64,000 nt of DNA, from the NCBI GenBank assembly GCA_022826755.1, contig JAJDUG010000009.1, positions 1 to 64,000 of the forward strand, given 5' to 3'. Position 1 is the stretch's first letter, and every line of letters begins with the position of its first letter. Shown piece by piece: positions 7,580 through 16,556 of the stretch. The position numbers and the translations under genes were made by a program. A model generated the notes under the pieces. The model was not told the origin of the DNA and did no database searches. It was given only the letters and a program-made list of their open reading frames with translations. The DNA comes from Acidobacteriota bacterium. Its GTDB lineage: Bacteria > Acidobacteriota > Terriglobia > Versatilivoradales > Versatilivoraceae.

Positions 7580-9298
7580 ATGGCTCACATCAGGCAGACC
7601 CCTGAACAGCACGAAGTGGTGGTGATCGGCTCGGGAGCGGGGGGTGGAACCGTTGCCCACGTCCTGACCCGAATGGGGATTCGGGTCACCTTGCTGGAAG
7701 CCGGCCCCATGCTGAACCCGCTGGCCGACTTCAAGGAGCACGTCTGGCCCCACGAGGTGGATCATCGCGGTGCCGAGGAGGGCGGAGGCGTCTACTTCGG
7801 GCGGGGAGAGGCCTTCGGTCATTTCAACGCCAGCGCCGTCAAGGGCGGGTGGACCCTCGAGGGAGAGCCCTACACCGTCGCCAAGGGCAGCGACTTCCTC
7901 TGGTTTCGCTCCCGCGTCGTGGGAGGGCGGACCAACCATTACGGGCGGATCTCGCTGCGTTTTTCCGACTACGACTTTCGGCCCTACGATCGGGACGGTC
8001 TGGGGGCCAACTGGCCCATCTCCTACGAAGACATCGCCCCCTATTACGACAAGGTTGAATCCTTCATTGGAATCACCGGCACCAGAGAGGGGATTCGCAG
8101 CGCCCCCGACGGTGTTTTTCAGCCGCCTCCGCCTCCCAAGGCTCACGAACTGGTTATCCGGAAGGCGAGCCACAAGCTGGGAATTCCCTGCATCGCCATG
8201 CGGAGGGCGGTGATCACACGGCCGCTGAACGGGCGTCCCGCCTGCCACTACTGCGGCCAGTGCGGCCGCGGCTGCATTACCGCCTCCAACTACTCCTCCA
8301 GCCAGGTGCAGATCTTTCCCGCGCTGGAGACGGGCAAGCTCAAGATCATCCACTCGGCCATGGCGCGGGAGATTCTGACCGACGCCCGAGGCAGGGCCAG
8401 CGGGGTGGTCTACGTCGACAAGCAGAGCCGCACCGAAAAGCGAATCGCCTGCCGAGTGGTGGTGGTGGCGGCCAGCGCCTGCGAGTCGGCTCGTCTGCTC
8501 CTGAATTCCCGCTCCAGCCTCTTTCCCAACGGCTTGGCCAACGGCTCGGGCACGGTGGGCCGTTTTCTCATGGATACGGTGGGGCTGGGCATGGCGGGCT
8601 ACGTCCCCAGCCTGGAAAACCTGCCCCGATACAACACCGACGGGATGAGCGGGGCCCACCTCTACATGCCCTGGTGGCGGTGGGAAGATCACGATCGCCT
8701 GGGGTTCCCGCGGGGATACCACATCGAAATTGGGGGCGGCTACAACATGCCCCGGGTGGGGGACTTTCACGGCGCGGCCCGACGGCACGGATACGGCCTG
8801 AAGCTGAAGCGGCAGGTGCGGAAAGAGTATGGGGCCTTCGTCCGTTTCGCGGGACGGGGCGAGATGATTCCCAACAACTTGAGCTATTGCGAGATCGATC
8901 CCGAGGTGGTTGATCGGTGGGGCATTCCGGTGTTGCGCTTTCACTTCAAGTGGTCCGACTATGAATGGAAGCAGGCGCGGCACATGGAAAAGACCTTTGC
9001 AGACCTCATCGAGAGCATGGGGGGCAAGGTGATCGGGTTGACCAGCCATTTCGATCGCCACGGCATCTCGGTGCCGGGGACCATCATCCACGAGGTGGGG
9101 ACCGTTCGGATGGGGGACAGTCCCAAGAACTCCGTGCTGAACGGCTTCTGCCAAGCTCACGAAGTGAAGAACCTGCTGGTCTGCGACGGCGGCACCTTCG
9201 TGAGCAACCCCGACAAGAATCCCACCCTGACCATCAACGCCCTGGCCTGGAGAGCTTCCGACCATCTGGCTGAAGAAATGAGGAAGGGAAATGTCTGA
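7580..9298 (+). CDS. GMC-family FAD-dependent dehydrogenase, catalytic subunit
   Basis: 572 residues from the ATG at 7580, chosen because the FAD dinucleotide-binding GSGAGGG motif then sits at residues 17-23. An upstream in-frame ATG at 7562 is possible. The C-terminal HEVGTVRMGDSP and NPDKNPTLTINALAWR segments carry the His and Asn of the GMC active site. Residues 222-232 read CHYCGQCGRGC, four cysteines placed like those that bind an iron-sulfur cluster in FAD-dependent glucose, gluconate and fructose dehydrogenases. The next gene, overlapping by 8 bp, is the matching subunit 3. The substrate is probably a sugar or polyol, but this is not defined by the sequence. Confidence 0.88.
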   Translation: MAHIRQTPEQHEVVVIGSGAGGGTVAHVLTRMGIRVTLLEAGPMLNPLADFKEHVWPHEVDHRGAEEGGGVYFGRGEAFGHFNASAVKGGWTLEGEPYTVAKGSDFLWFRSRVVGGRTNHYGRISLRFSDYDFRPYDRDGLGANWPISYEDIAPYYDKVESFIGITGTREGIRSAPDGVFQPPPPPKAHELVIRKASHKLGIPCIAMRRAVITRPLNGRPACHYCGQCGRGCITASNYSSSQVQIFPALETGKLKIIHSAMAREILTDARGRASGVVYVDKQSRTEKRIACRVVVVAASACESARLLLNSRSSLFPNGLANGSGTVGRFLMDTVGLGMAGYVPSLENLPRYNTDGMSGAHLYMPWWRWEDHDRLGFPRGYHIEIGGGYNMPRVGDFHGAARRHGYGLKLKRQVRKEYGAFVRFAGRGEMIPNNLSYCEIDPEVVDRWGIPVLRFHFKWSDYEWKQARHMEKTFADLIESMGGKVIGLTSHFDRHGISVPGTIIHEVGTVRMGDSPKNSVLNGFCQAHEVKNLLVCDGGTFVSNPDKNPTLTINALAWRASDHLAEEMRKGNV

Positions 9299-10010
9299 CC
9301 ATTCCCCGGAACCGGAGATCCGGCAGCCGCTGACCCGGCGGCAGATGCTGGAGCGGATCGCCCTGGCCTTGACGGCCGGCGGGGTCGCTCCCTTCGAGTT
9401 CGCCTGGGGGGAGCAAGTTCATGGGGAGGCCAGGGAAGAGAAGGAACGGACGGGCGCCTACCAGCCCAAGTTGTTCAAACCCCACGAATACCGGACCATT
9501 CAGCGGCTGGCCGAACTGATCATTCCGGCTGACGAGCATTCGGGAAGCGCCGTGGATGCGGGCGCTCCAGAGTTCATCGACCTGCTGTGCAGCCGGAACC
9601 CCGAGTTGGCCGACATCTACACCGGAGGACTGCTCTGGCTGGAAGCCCAGATGCGCCAGGAACACGGCGCCTCGTTTCTGGAAGCCACCGAGGAGCAGCA
9701 GACCTCTCTGTTGGATCGCCTGGTCGATGAGGGGGATCCGGAAAAAGTGGAGGGGGCTCGGGCCACCCGATACGGGGCCTCGGAAGATTACCAGGGGTTC
9801 AGCACCTACCGCATTCACCCTGTTTCGGATCTTGCCCCCGGAGTGCGGTTTTTCGAATGGATGCGCAAAATGACCGTCGACGCCTTCTACACCAGCCCCA
9901 TCGGCATCGAGGATATGGGCTACCAGGGAAACAAGGCCCTCGGTCAATACGAAGTGCCTGAATCCATCATTCAGGAAGCCCTGCGTCGGAGCCCGTTTGG
10001 GGGCGCCTGA
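9291..10010 (+). CDS. Gluconate 2-dehydrogenase subunit 3-like protein
   Basis: 239 residues. The N-terminus carries LTRRQMLERIALALTAGG (residues 14-31), a twin-arginine-like signal; in this family the small subunit carries the Tat signal that can export the folded complex with its catalytic partner. The HEYRTIQRLAELIIPADEHSGSAVDAGAPEFIDLL segment is the family hallmark. The gene overlaps the end of the GMC dehydrogenase gene by 8 bp, so the two are translationally coupled and almost certainly form one periplasmic enzyme. No cytochrome subunit is seen next to them, so the electron acceptor is unknown. Confidence 0.85.
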   Translation: MSDHSPEPEIRQPLTRRQMLERIALALTAGGVAPFEFAWGEQVHGEAREEKERTGAYQPKLFKPHEYRTIQRLAELIIPADEHSGSAVDAGAPEFIDLLCSRNPELADIYTGGLLWLEAQMRQEHGASFLEATEEQQTSLLDRLVDEGDPEKVEGARATRYGASEDYQGFSTYRIHPVSDLAPGVRFFEWMRKMTVDAFYTSPIGIEDMGYQGNKALGQYEVPESIIQEALRRSPFGGA

Positions 10011-10083
10011 GGAAGCCTCTCCTCGTCGAATCCGGAGCAATCTTGATCACACCGGGCGCGGCCCGGTGAGAAATGGGTTAACC

Positions 10084-11445
10084 ATGTCTCCTACCCTTAT
10101 TGCCGGCAATGACGTCCGACACCTGTTGCTGGATCTGCAGCAGATGAAGGTCTTTTCAGCCAATCCGTTGATCATCCGGGAGGCCCGGGGGGTGTACCTG
10201 ACGGATGTGGACGGCAAACGCTATATCGACGGCGTGTCCGGGATCTACGTGGTGAATATCGGCCATGGAAACGAGCACGTCATCGAGGCCATCCGCAAGC
10301 AGCAGGAACGGGTCAGTTTCGTGGCGCCCCTGCACGCCGTTTCGGACACCACCGTTCGATTCGCCAAGAAGCTGACGGAAATCACCCCGCAAGGTCTCGA
10401 CACCGTCAAGCTGGTCAGCGGGGGATCGGAAGCCACCGAGTCGGCCCTCAAGTTTGCTCGCCAATATCATCGCCAGAGCGGCAACCCGGCCAAATACAAG
10501 GTGATCGCCAACTACCTGGGCTACCACGGGGGAACCATGGGGGCCATGTCCGCCTCCGGGCTGGGGGGACCGCGCAAGGCGGTGTTCGGACCTTTTCTCA
10601 CCGGTTTCGTGCATATTCCGCCTCCCTCCTGTTTCCCCGGCCCTTTCGACCTGGCCGGCTCCACCTGCGCCCATCCCGGCGCCGCCATGCTGGAGTATAC
10701 GATTCAGCATGAAGGGCCGGAATCAGTGGCGGCTTTCATCCTGGAGCCCATCAGCAACACCGGCGGCATTGTCGTGCCTCCGCCGGAGTACTTTCAGGAG
10801 GTCCGGGAGATCTGTTCCCGATACGGAGTTCTCCTGATCTATGACGAAATCATTACGGGGATGGGCCGTACCGGAAACTGGTTTGCGGCACAGACTTTCG
10901 GCGTCGCCCCCGATATTCTGTGCGCCGGCAAGGGACTCGCCAGCGGGTATGCGCCCCTGGCCGCCATGATCGCCAGGGACGAGTTGCACTATTCCGCCTT
11001 CTGGGGCGAAGAGAGCCAGAACATCAGCTTCGCCCACGGGCACACCTTCGGGGGCAACCCCATTGCCACGGCCGCCGGCCTGGCGGTCATCGAGGTGATC
11101 GAGAAGGAGGCTTTGATTCCCAAGGGAGCATTGGTGGGTGAGCACATCCGCAAGAGGCTCCGGGAAGCAATCGGGGCATTGGGGATTCTGGGCGAGGTTC
11201 GCGGCAGGGGAGCGCTGAGTTGCGTGGAGTTTGTCGAGGACATGGAAACCGGCAAGCCCTTTGCCGACGAACGGCGTTTCGGCAAGCAGGTGGAGAAACG
11301 GCTGATCAAGCACGGGTTGATCCTGCGGTGCGACCCGCACTGGATCGGACTGGCCCCCCCGCTGACCATGACGGTGGAGCAGGCCGACGAAATGATCGAG
11401 GTCTTCGTGAAGGCGGTCGGGGAAGAGCTGAGAGAAGGGAACTGA
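10084..11445 (+). CDS. Class III PLP-dependent aminotransferase
   Basis: 453 residues from the ATG at 10084; the frame is open 87 bases further upstream but without family similarity. Landmarks: the VDGKRYIDGVSGIYVVNIGH entry segment, LIYDEIITGMGRTG with the PLP-ring aspartate, and DILCAGKGLASGYAPLAA with the Schiff-base lysine. The family transfers the amino group of beta-alanine, omega-amino acids or similar donors to pyruvate or 2-oxoglutarate; which one cannot be told here. The lhgO gene follows only 4 bp downstream, so a role in a pathway that makes or uses 2-oxoglutarate is plausible. Confidence 0.85.
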   Translation: MSPTLIAGNDVRHLLLDLQQMKVFSANPLIIREARGVYLTDVDGKRYIDGVSGIYVVNIGHGNEHVIEAIRKQQERVSFVAPLHAVSDTTVRFAKKLTEITPQGLDTVKLVSGGSEATESALKFARQYHRQSGNPAKYKVIANYLGYHGGTMGAMSASGLGGPRKAVFGPFLTGFVHIPPPSCFPGPFDLAGSTCAHPGAAMLEYTIQHEGPESVAAFILEPISNTGGIVVPPPEYFQEVREICSRYGVLLIYDEIITGMGRTGNWFAAQTFGVAPDILCAGKGLASGYAPLAAMIARDELHYSAFWGEESQNISFAHGHTFGGNPIATAAGLAVIEVIEKEALIPKGALVGEHIRKRLREAIGALGILGEVRGRGALSCVEFVEDMETGKPFADERRFGKQVEKRLIKHGLILRCDPHWIGLAPPLTMTVEQADEMIEVFVKAVGEELREGN

Positions 11446-11449
11446 GCCG

Positions 11450-12652
11450 ATGGAACGAGCCGAGGTCATCATTGTAGGAGGCGGCATCGTGGGCCTGGCC
11501 ACCGCCTACGATCTCACCCGGCGATTCCCCGGAAAGCGGGTGCTGGTGCTGGAAAAGGAAGCGGCGGTGGCACGGCACCAGACCGGACGCAATTCCGGCG
11601 TGCTCCACTCGGGAGTCTACTACCAGCCGGGCTCCCTCAAGGCCCGCAACTGCCTGGAAGGCAAGCGCATTCTGCAGGAATTCTGCGACCGGCAGGGCGT
11701 TCCCTACGCCCTTTGCGGGAAGGTCATCGTGGCCGTCAAGGAGGAGGAGCTTCCTCGCCTGGAGGCCATTTATCGGAATGGACAGGCCAATGGCGTTCGC
11801 TGCACCCTGGTGGGTCCGGAGCGGCTCAAGGAGTTGGAACCGGCCGTTCGGGGCATGCGGGCCATACACGTTCCCGAGGCCGGCATCATCGATTACACCC
11901 AGGTGTGTGAGGCCCTGGTCGGCTGCCTCGAGGATAGTGGCGGGGCGGTGATCACCAACAGCCGGGTGAGCGCCATCGCTTCCAATGCCTCCAAGGTGAG
12001 GGTGAGGACCTCCCGGGGCGAGACGTTCGAGGCCGGCTACGTGGTGAATTGCACCGGCCTGCAGTCCGACCGGGTGGCCAAGCTCAGCGGAACCCGGCCC
12101 GAGGCCAGGATCGTGCCCTTTCGCGGGGAATACTACGAGCTCAAGCCGGAAGCTCACCATCTGTGCCGAGGCCTGATCTATCCCGTGCCCGATCCCAGTT
12201 TCCCCTTCCTGGGGGTCCACTTCACCCGAATGATCGGCGGGGGAGTGGAATGCGGACCCAATGCCGTCCTGGCTTTCGCGCGGGAGGGGTATCGAATGAC
12301 CGACGTGAACCTGCGGGATCTGTTCGAGTCGCTGACCTATCCGGGGTTTCTGAGGATGGCCCGGAAGTACTGGCGGGTGGGCGTGGAGGAAATGTGGCGC
12401 TCCATCAGCAAGAAGGCCTTCGTGAGGGCCCTGCAGCGACTGGTGCCGGAGATCGCCGCCCGCGATCTCAACCCGGCGCCGGCAGGAATCCGGGCGCAGG
12501 CGCTCAGTCCCCGGGGAAGCCTGGTGTATGACTTCGATATCCGGGAGACGTCTCGAGTCCTGAACGTATGCAACGCTCCCTCACCGGCGGCGACCGCCTG
12601 CCTGAACATCGGCCGGCTGGTGGTGGACCGCCTGGCCCGGCATTTCGAGTGA
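11450..12652 (+). CDS. lhgO: L-2-hydroxyglutarate oxidase
   Basis: 400 residues. Oxidises L-2-hydroxyglutarate to 2-oxoglutarate with FAD, passing electrons to the membrane quinone pool in known homologues. The N-terminus has the FAD-binding VIIVGGGIVGLATAYDL motif (residues 6-22), followed by EKEAAVARHQTGRNSGVLHSGVYY, which is characteristic of LhgO and L2HGDH. The C-terminal FDIRETSRVLNVCNAPSPAATACLNIG also fits. It lies 4 bp after a class III aminotransferase. In Escherichia coli lhgO belongs to the csiD/gab glutarate pathway; no csiD homologue is present here. Confidence 0.9.
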   Translation: MERAEVIIVGGGIVGLATAYDLTRRFPGKRVLVLEKEAAVARHQTGRNSGVLHSGVYYQPGSLKARNCLEGKRILQEFCDRQGVPYALCGKVIVAVKEEELPRLEAIYRNGQANGVRCTLVGPERLKELEPAVRGMRAIHVPEAGIIDYTQVCEALVGCLEDSGGAVITNSRVSAIASNASKVRVRTSRGETFEAGYVVNCTGLQSDRVAKLSGTRPEARIVPFRGEYYELKPEAHHLCRGLIYPVPDPSFPFLGVHFTRMIGGGVECGPNAVLAFAREGYRMTDVNLRDLFESLTYPGFLRMARKYWRVGVEEMWRSISKKAFVRALQRLVPEIAARDLNPAPAGIRAQALSPRGSLVYDFDIRETSRVLNVCNAPSPAATACLNIGRLVVDRLARHFE

Positions 12653-12819
12653 GGGAAGGAAGAACCTGCCACGGCAGTAGTTGGTCCCGCTGCCTGGCGA
12701 GGCCGGCGTTCGCCCCCCCACCGCATCAGCCCTCGCCATTCGGCTGCGACTCCCCCTCACGGGAAGAGTGATACTTGGTACTTGAACGGCGTTGGGCGGA
12801 ATTGAGGAGCAGACACCCA

Positions 12820-15336
12820 TCAAAATATCTTCGAGAATATTCTTTTGAAGCGGTTGGTCTTTTTGGATGGGGGCTGCGCGGGCTGTTCCGTTTCTTCCTG
12901 GGTGGCTCCGGACTGGGTGCTCAGTTGGCGCTGGTCGTAGAGCCACTCGTGGGCGGCATGGCTGCAGCGCTGGGTCGGCTCGCTGCCGGCAATGTAGTGC
13001 TCGTAAATGACGCTCTGACATTCGGGAGTGGCCAGCAGGCCGGTCTCTTCGTCGATGTGGACCCGAACCATGCCTTCCTCGGGGGGATGGAATTCATCTT
13101 CGGCCAGCCAGGGTTGCAGTTCGGTGGCCTGCTTCATGAAGTCCGTCCAGATGGGCAGGGCCGAGGTGGAGCCCTCCAGCATCAGTTCCCGATTGTCGTC
13201 AAACCCCACCCAGACAATGCAAAGCAGCCCACTGGTATAGCCGGCAAACCAGCCGTCATGGGAGGTTCCGGTCTTGCCGGCCGCCGGCTTTCGAAAACCC
13301 ATCAGCCGAGCTCGGATGCCGGTGCCCCGATTGATGACCCCTTCCATCAGGTTGGTCATGAGGTAGGCCACGCTCGGGTCGAGAATCTCTTGCGACGAGA
13401 TCTCCGAGTTGAAGACGGTCTCGCCGTCACCATTGACGACGTCGCGAATGATCCGAGGCACCACCCGAACACCCTGATTGGCGAAAATGGTGAAGGCCTC
13501 CGCCATCTCGAGGGGAGTGACTTCGTAGGAACCCAAGGCCGCCGCCGGAGTGGCCAGGATGCGGTCGTTCATGCCGGCGGATATCGCCAGATCGACCACC
13601 TTCTGCCAACCGATCATTTCGGCGAATTTTATGGTGGCCACATTGAGTGACTTGGTGAGAGCTCGTCGCAGGGTCACCGGTCCGAAAAATTTTTCCCCGT
13701 AGTTGTTGGGCTCGTAGGGTTCCTCATTGAAGTCGAAAACCGTCTTGACGTCTTCCACCATGGTCGAGGGCGTGACCAGGGGTTCGCTGTGTCTTATGGC
13801 CGAGTTGATGGCGGCGGCGAAGACGAAGGGCTTGAAGATGGAGCCGGGCTGCCGCTTGGCGTAAGTCACCCGATTCAACTGGCTGGTCCCGTAATCCCGG
13901 CCGCCCACCAGTGCTCGGATCTCTCCGGTAACGGCATCCAGGGCGATCAGGCAGACCTGCACCCGCTCATCGGGAGCAATTTCGTATTTCGGGTGCGAGG
14001 CCGGATCCCATCTGGCCCTGGGCCCACGCCTTTGTCGATGGGCCCGGGTCTGATCGGCCAGTTCGGCGCCGGCCCGGACGACCCGGTAGGCAATGGATTG
14101 CAGGTCGGCGTCCAGGGTGGTGTAAACCTTGTAACGCTTGGTGAGCAACTCTTCGTCGGAGTAGTTCTCCAGCAGGCGATCCTTGAGCATGTCCACGAAG
14201 TAGGGTGCGTCGTTCTGGTCGACGCTGTGGGGTGCAACCTCCAGGGGCGCCTTTACGGCTGCCTGATACTGTTCCGGCGTGATGCTGCCGGTTTCCAGCA
14301 TGGCCATCAATACCACGTTTCGGCGCCGCAGGGCTCGTTCCGGACGCCTGGTGGGACTGTAGCGGTTGGGGGACTGAATCAGTCCCGCCAGCAGAGCGGC
14401 TTCCGGCAGGTTGAGGTCCTTGATGTCCTTGTTGAAATAAGCGGTGGCGGCTTCACCGAATCCGTTGATACTGAAGGATCCGCTCTGTCCCAGGTAGATG
14501 TCGTTGGAGTAGAGGGTGAAGATTTCCTCCTTGGACAGGCGCGTCTCCAGGATGGCCGACATGTAAATCTCTTTGGCCTTGCGGACCACCCGTCTCTCCC
14601 GTGTCAGCCAGAAGCTGGAAGATCGAACCAGTTGCTGGGTGATGGTGCTGGCTCCCCGTTCAAATCCTCCCAAAGCCACGCTGACCAGGGCGATGGGATC
14701 GAAGCCGTAGTGTGAGAAGAACCGGCGGTCCTCGATGGCCAGCACCGCGTCCCTGAGCACCGGGGGGATTTCCCAATACTCGATCAAACGACGCTTTTCG
14801 CGACTCTTGTCGAAGAGGTGGGTAATCAGCCGGGGTTCCAGATCGTAGAATTCCAGCAGGCTCCGGTCGGACAGGGAGACGATGTGTTCGATGCCGTCGT
14901 CGTCAAACTCGATCCGGACCGAGGCGGCGCTTCCTCCGTAGGCGTTATCTGCCGGATAGATTTGCAGTCCTTCTCCGCTTGCGACGTAGTGCCCCTGCGC
15001 ACCCTCCTCGGACCGGTTGGGGCTGTACCCTGCAGCTTCCAGGTAGCGCTCGATCTGGGAGGTGCCGATGGGTTGGCCGGGATAGATCTCCAGTGGAGCG
15101 GTATAGACCTTGGCCGTATTGAGAAAAATTTCCCCGGAAATCTTGCGGTCGATTTGTCGGGAGAACTGCTGGTAGGTGTCGATCAGGACGAAGCTGACCG
15201 CGACGAAAGCAAAAATCCCCAAGGTGAGCAACACCTTGGACCAGGTCGAATGAAACCAGGGCCAGTGCCACCACCTGGCCTTTACCCTGGCCTTCTTTCT
15301 CGCGGGTTTCTTCCTTTTGGACCGGAACATGGGCAT
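12820..15336 (-). CDS. Class A penicillin-binding protein, PBP1B type
   Basis: 838 residues. Polymerises and cross-links peptidoglycan in the periplasm. A basic cytoplasmic tail (1-30) precedes one membrane anchor (about 34-52). A UB2H-like segment (KVYTAPLEIYPGQPI to YSPN, about 76-107) identifies the PBP1B type. The glycosyltransferase domain has its catalytic glutamate at E202 in AIEDRRFFSHYG. The transpeptidase has SIFK (S499), SLN (563-565) and KTGT (688-691). A basic, glutamine-rich tail closes the protein. No outer-membrane activator gene is recognisable beside it. The next gene upstream on the same strand encodes a secreted coiled-coil protein. Confidence 0.92.
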   Translation of the reverse strand: MPMFRSKRKKPARKKARVKARWWHWPWFHSTWSKVLLTLGIFAFVAVSFVLIDTYQQFSRQIDRKISGEIFLNTAKVYTAPLEIYPGQPIGTSQIERYLEAAGYSPNRSEEGAQGHYVASGEGLQIYPADNAYGGSAASVRIEFDDDGIEHIVSLSDRSLLEFYDLEPRLITHLFDKSREKRRLIEYWEIPPVLRDAVLAIEDRRFFSHYGFDPIALVSVALGGFERGASTITQQLVRSSSFWLTRERRVVRKAKEIYMSAILETRLSKEEIFTLYSNDIYLGQSGSFSINGFGEAATAYFNKDIKDLNLPEAALLAGLIQSPNRYSPTRRPERALRRRNVVLMAMLETGSITPEQYQAAVKAPLEVAPHSVDQNDAPYFVDMLKDRLLENYSDEELLTKRYKVYTTLDADLQSIAYRVVRAGAELADQTRAHRQRRGPRARWDPASHPKYEIAPDERVQVCLIALDAVTGEIRALVGGRDYGTSQLNRVTYAKRQPGSIFKPFVFAAAINSAIRHSEPLVTPSTMVEDVKTVFDFNEEPYEPNNYGEKFFGPVTLRRALTKSLNVATIKFAEMIGWQKVVDLAISAGMNDRILATPAAALGSYEVTPLEMAEAFTIFANQGVRVVPRIIRDVVNGDGETVFNSEISSQEILDPSVAYLMTNLMEGVINRGTGIRARLMGFRKPAAGKTGTSHDGWFAGYTSGLLCIVWVGFDDNRELMLEGSTSALPIWTDFMKQATELQPWLAEDEFHPPEEGMVRVHIDEETGLLATPECQSVIYEHYIAGSEPTQRCSHAAHEWLYDQRQLSTQSGATQEETEQPAQPPSKKTNRFKRIFSKIF

Positions 15337-15373
15337 TGTCTTCCTCTACAGGCAGCGGGACGGCATTCGGGAA

Positions 15374-16273
15374 TCAGCGAAACCACCCCGGCGGGGCCCC
15401 CGACCGCAGGGCATGTTCCACCAAGGCTCGTTTTTCCTCAGTTTTCCGGCTTCTCAGTTGCCGGATCCGACGGTCGATGTCCGCGACTCCCGGGGGCAGA
15501 CCCAGCCCCGGGATGCTGTCGACATCCACAGACTCCCCTGGTCGGGGCATGCGTCGATGCACGAGCTGAAACCGCTCGATTTCCAGCGGGGCGATCCGAG
15601 AGCGGAACCGCCGGTCGACCAGGCCCAGTTGCCGTTGCCAGTAGGCTCGATCCCTGAGCAGGGCCCCCTCCGTCCCATGGGCGGTTCGTCCTGCGGGCCG
15701 GAGAGCCGCGGCGGCCTGAGAATGCTCCCAGGACAGGGGCCTTCCGCTCTTGCGCAGATGCTCGCGGAGGTCGGCGAGTTCTTGTCGGGCGCCGGAGAGG
15801 ACCTGCCGGCTTTGTTCAATCCGGCGCTCCGCCTGGGCGATCAGAGGACCATAGACATGGGCCGGGTCGGTTACCGTGGTTTGGCGGAACGGATCGCCCT
15901 GGAGCTTGAGGTTCAGGCCGTCCAGCTTGGACCGCAATGCCTGGTGACGCTGTTCGGCGGCCGCCAGCCTGGCCTTGAGTTGGAGAAAGCGCCGGCTCCA
16001 GTGGCGCTCCTCCGGGGTCGGCCCGGCAGAGTTCGCCGGCCGGGAGAACCGGCTCGGATGCGGAACGGGCTTCGCCCGGCCCGAGGAGGAGGCCGCCGGC
16101 CGTCCGGCATAGCCCTGCAAGGCTTCATTGGAATAGGTCACGGCCGCATGAGGCAGCTGAGCCCGCCGGGTCCGCTCCCTCTCCGCGACCTCCGCCAGGC
16201 TCTGCGCCGCCAGTTCCCGAGGAAGCGACCAGAGGAGAATGAGGAGGATGGATGTCAGGCGAAGGGCACTCAT
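15374..16273 (-). CDS. Secreted coiled-coil protein of unknown function
   Basis: 299 residues from the ATG at 16271-16273, chosen because a signal peptide follows at once (MSALRLTSILLILLWSLPRELAAQ). The mature protein begins SLAEVAERERTRRAQ, a start often seen on secreted proteins of this phylum. It then has long alpha-helical, arginine- and glutamine-rich stretches (about residues 110-290) that look like coiled coil. No catalytic motif was recognised. It ends 37 bp before the penicillin-binding protein gene on the same strand, so the two may be co-transcribed and it may act in the envelope. That role is inference from position only. Confidence 0.6.
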   Translation of the reverse strand: MSALRLTSILLILLWSLPRELAAQSLAEVAERERTRRAQLPHAAVTYSNEALQGYAGRPAASSSGRAKPVPHPSRFSRPANSAGPTPEERHWSRRFLQLKARLAAAEQRHQALRSKLDGLNLKLQGDPFRQTTVTDPAHVYGPLIAQAERRIEQSRQVLSGARQELADLREHLRKSGRPLSWEHSQAAAALRPAGRTAHGTEGALLRDRAYWQRQLGLVDRRFRSRIAPLEIERFQLVHRRMPRPGESVDVDSIPGLGLPPGVADIDRRIRQLRSRKTEEKRALVEHALRSGAPPGWFR

Positions 16274-16556
16274 CGCATGGGCTGTCGCAGGCGGGTGGCG
16301 ATGCCGGAGATGAGGGGCTTGCGGAAAGAGACTGATCGGGAGAAGAGCAGGGGGCTCAAAATTGCGGGATTGCTGGCGGCCGTTGCTGGCGGCCTGACTC
16401 ATTCCAGGGCTCCTGGCTCGTCGGTGGAGCGGGAAGATGGATTGGAACCCGACCTCCACCGTTGGAAGGCGGCCTGATATAATCCAGAACCGAATTATAG
16501 CAAGATTTGTTCCGTCTCCGAATCTCATCCCTTCGTGGAAAGCTCTTTAATTGCCG

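Noticed and set aside
7340-9265. Minus-strand open frame (641 codons) opposite the GMC dehydrogenase
   Set aside because: The plus strand encodes FAD-binding and active-site motifs; the opposite frame has no similarity and would overlap it fully.
16274-16528. N-terminal extension of 85 codons on the secreted coiled-coil protein
   Set aside because: The extension has no signal; the internal ATG at 16271-16273 is followed at once by a clean signal peptide.
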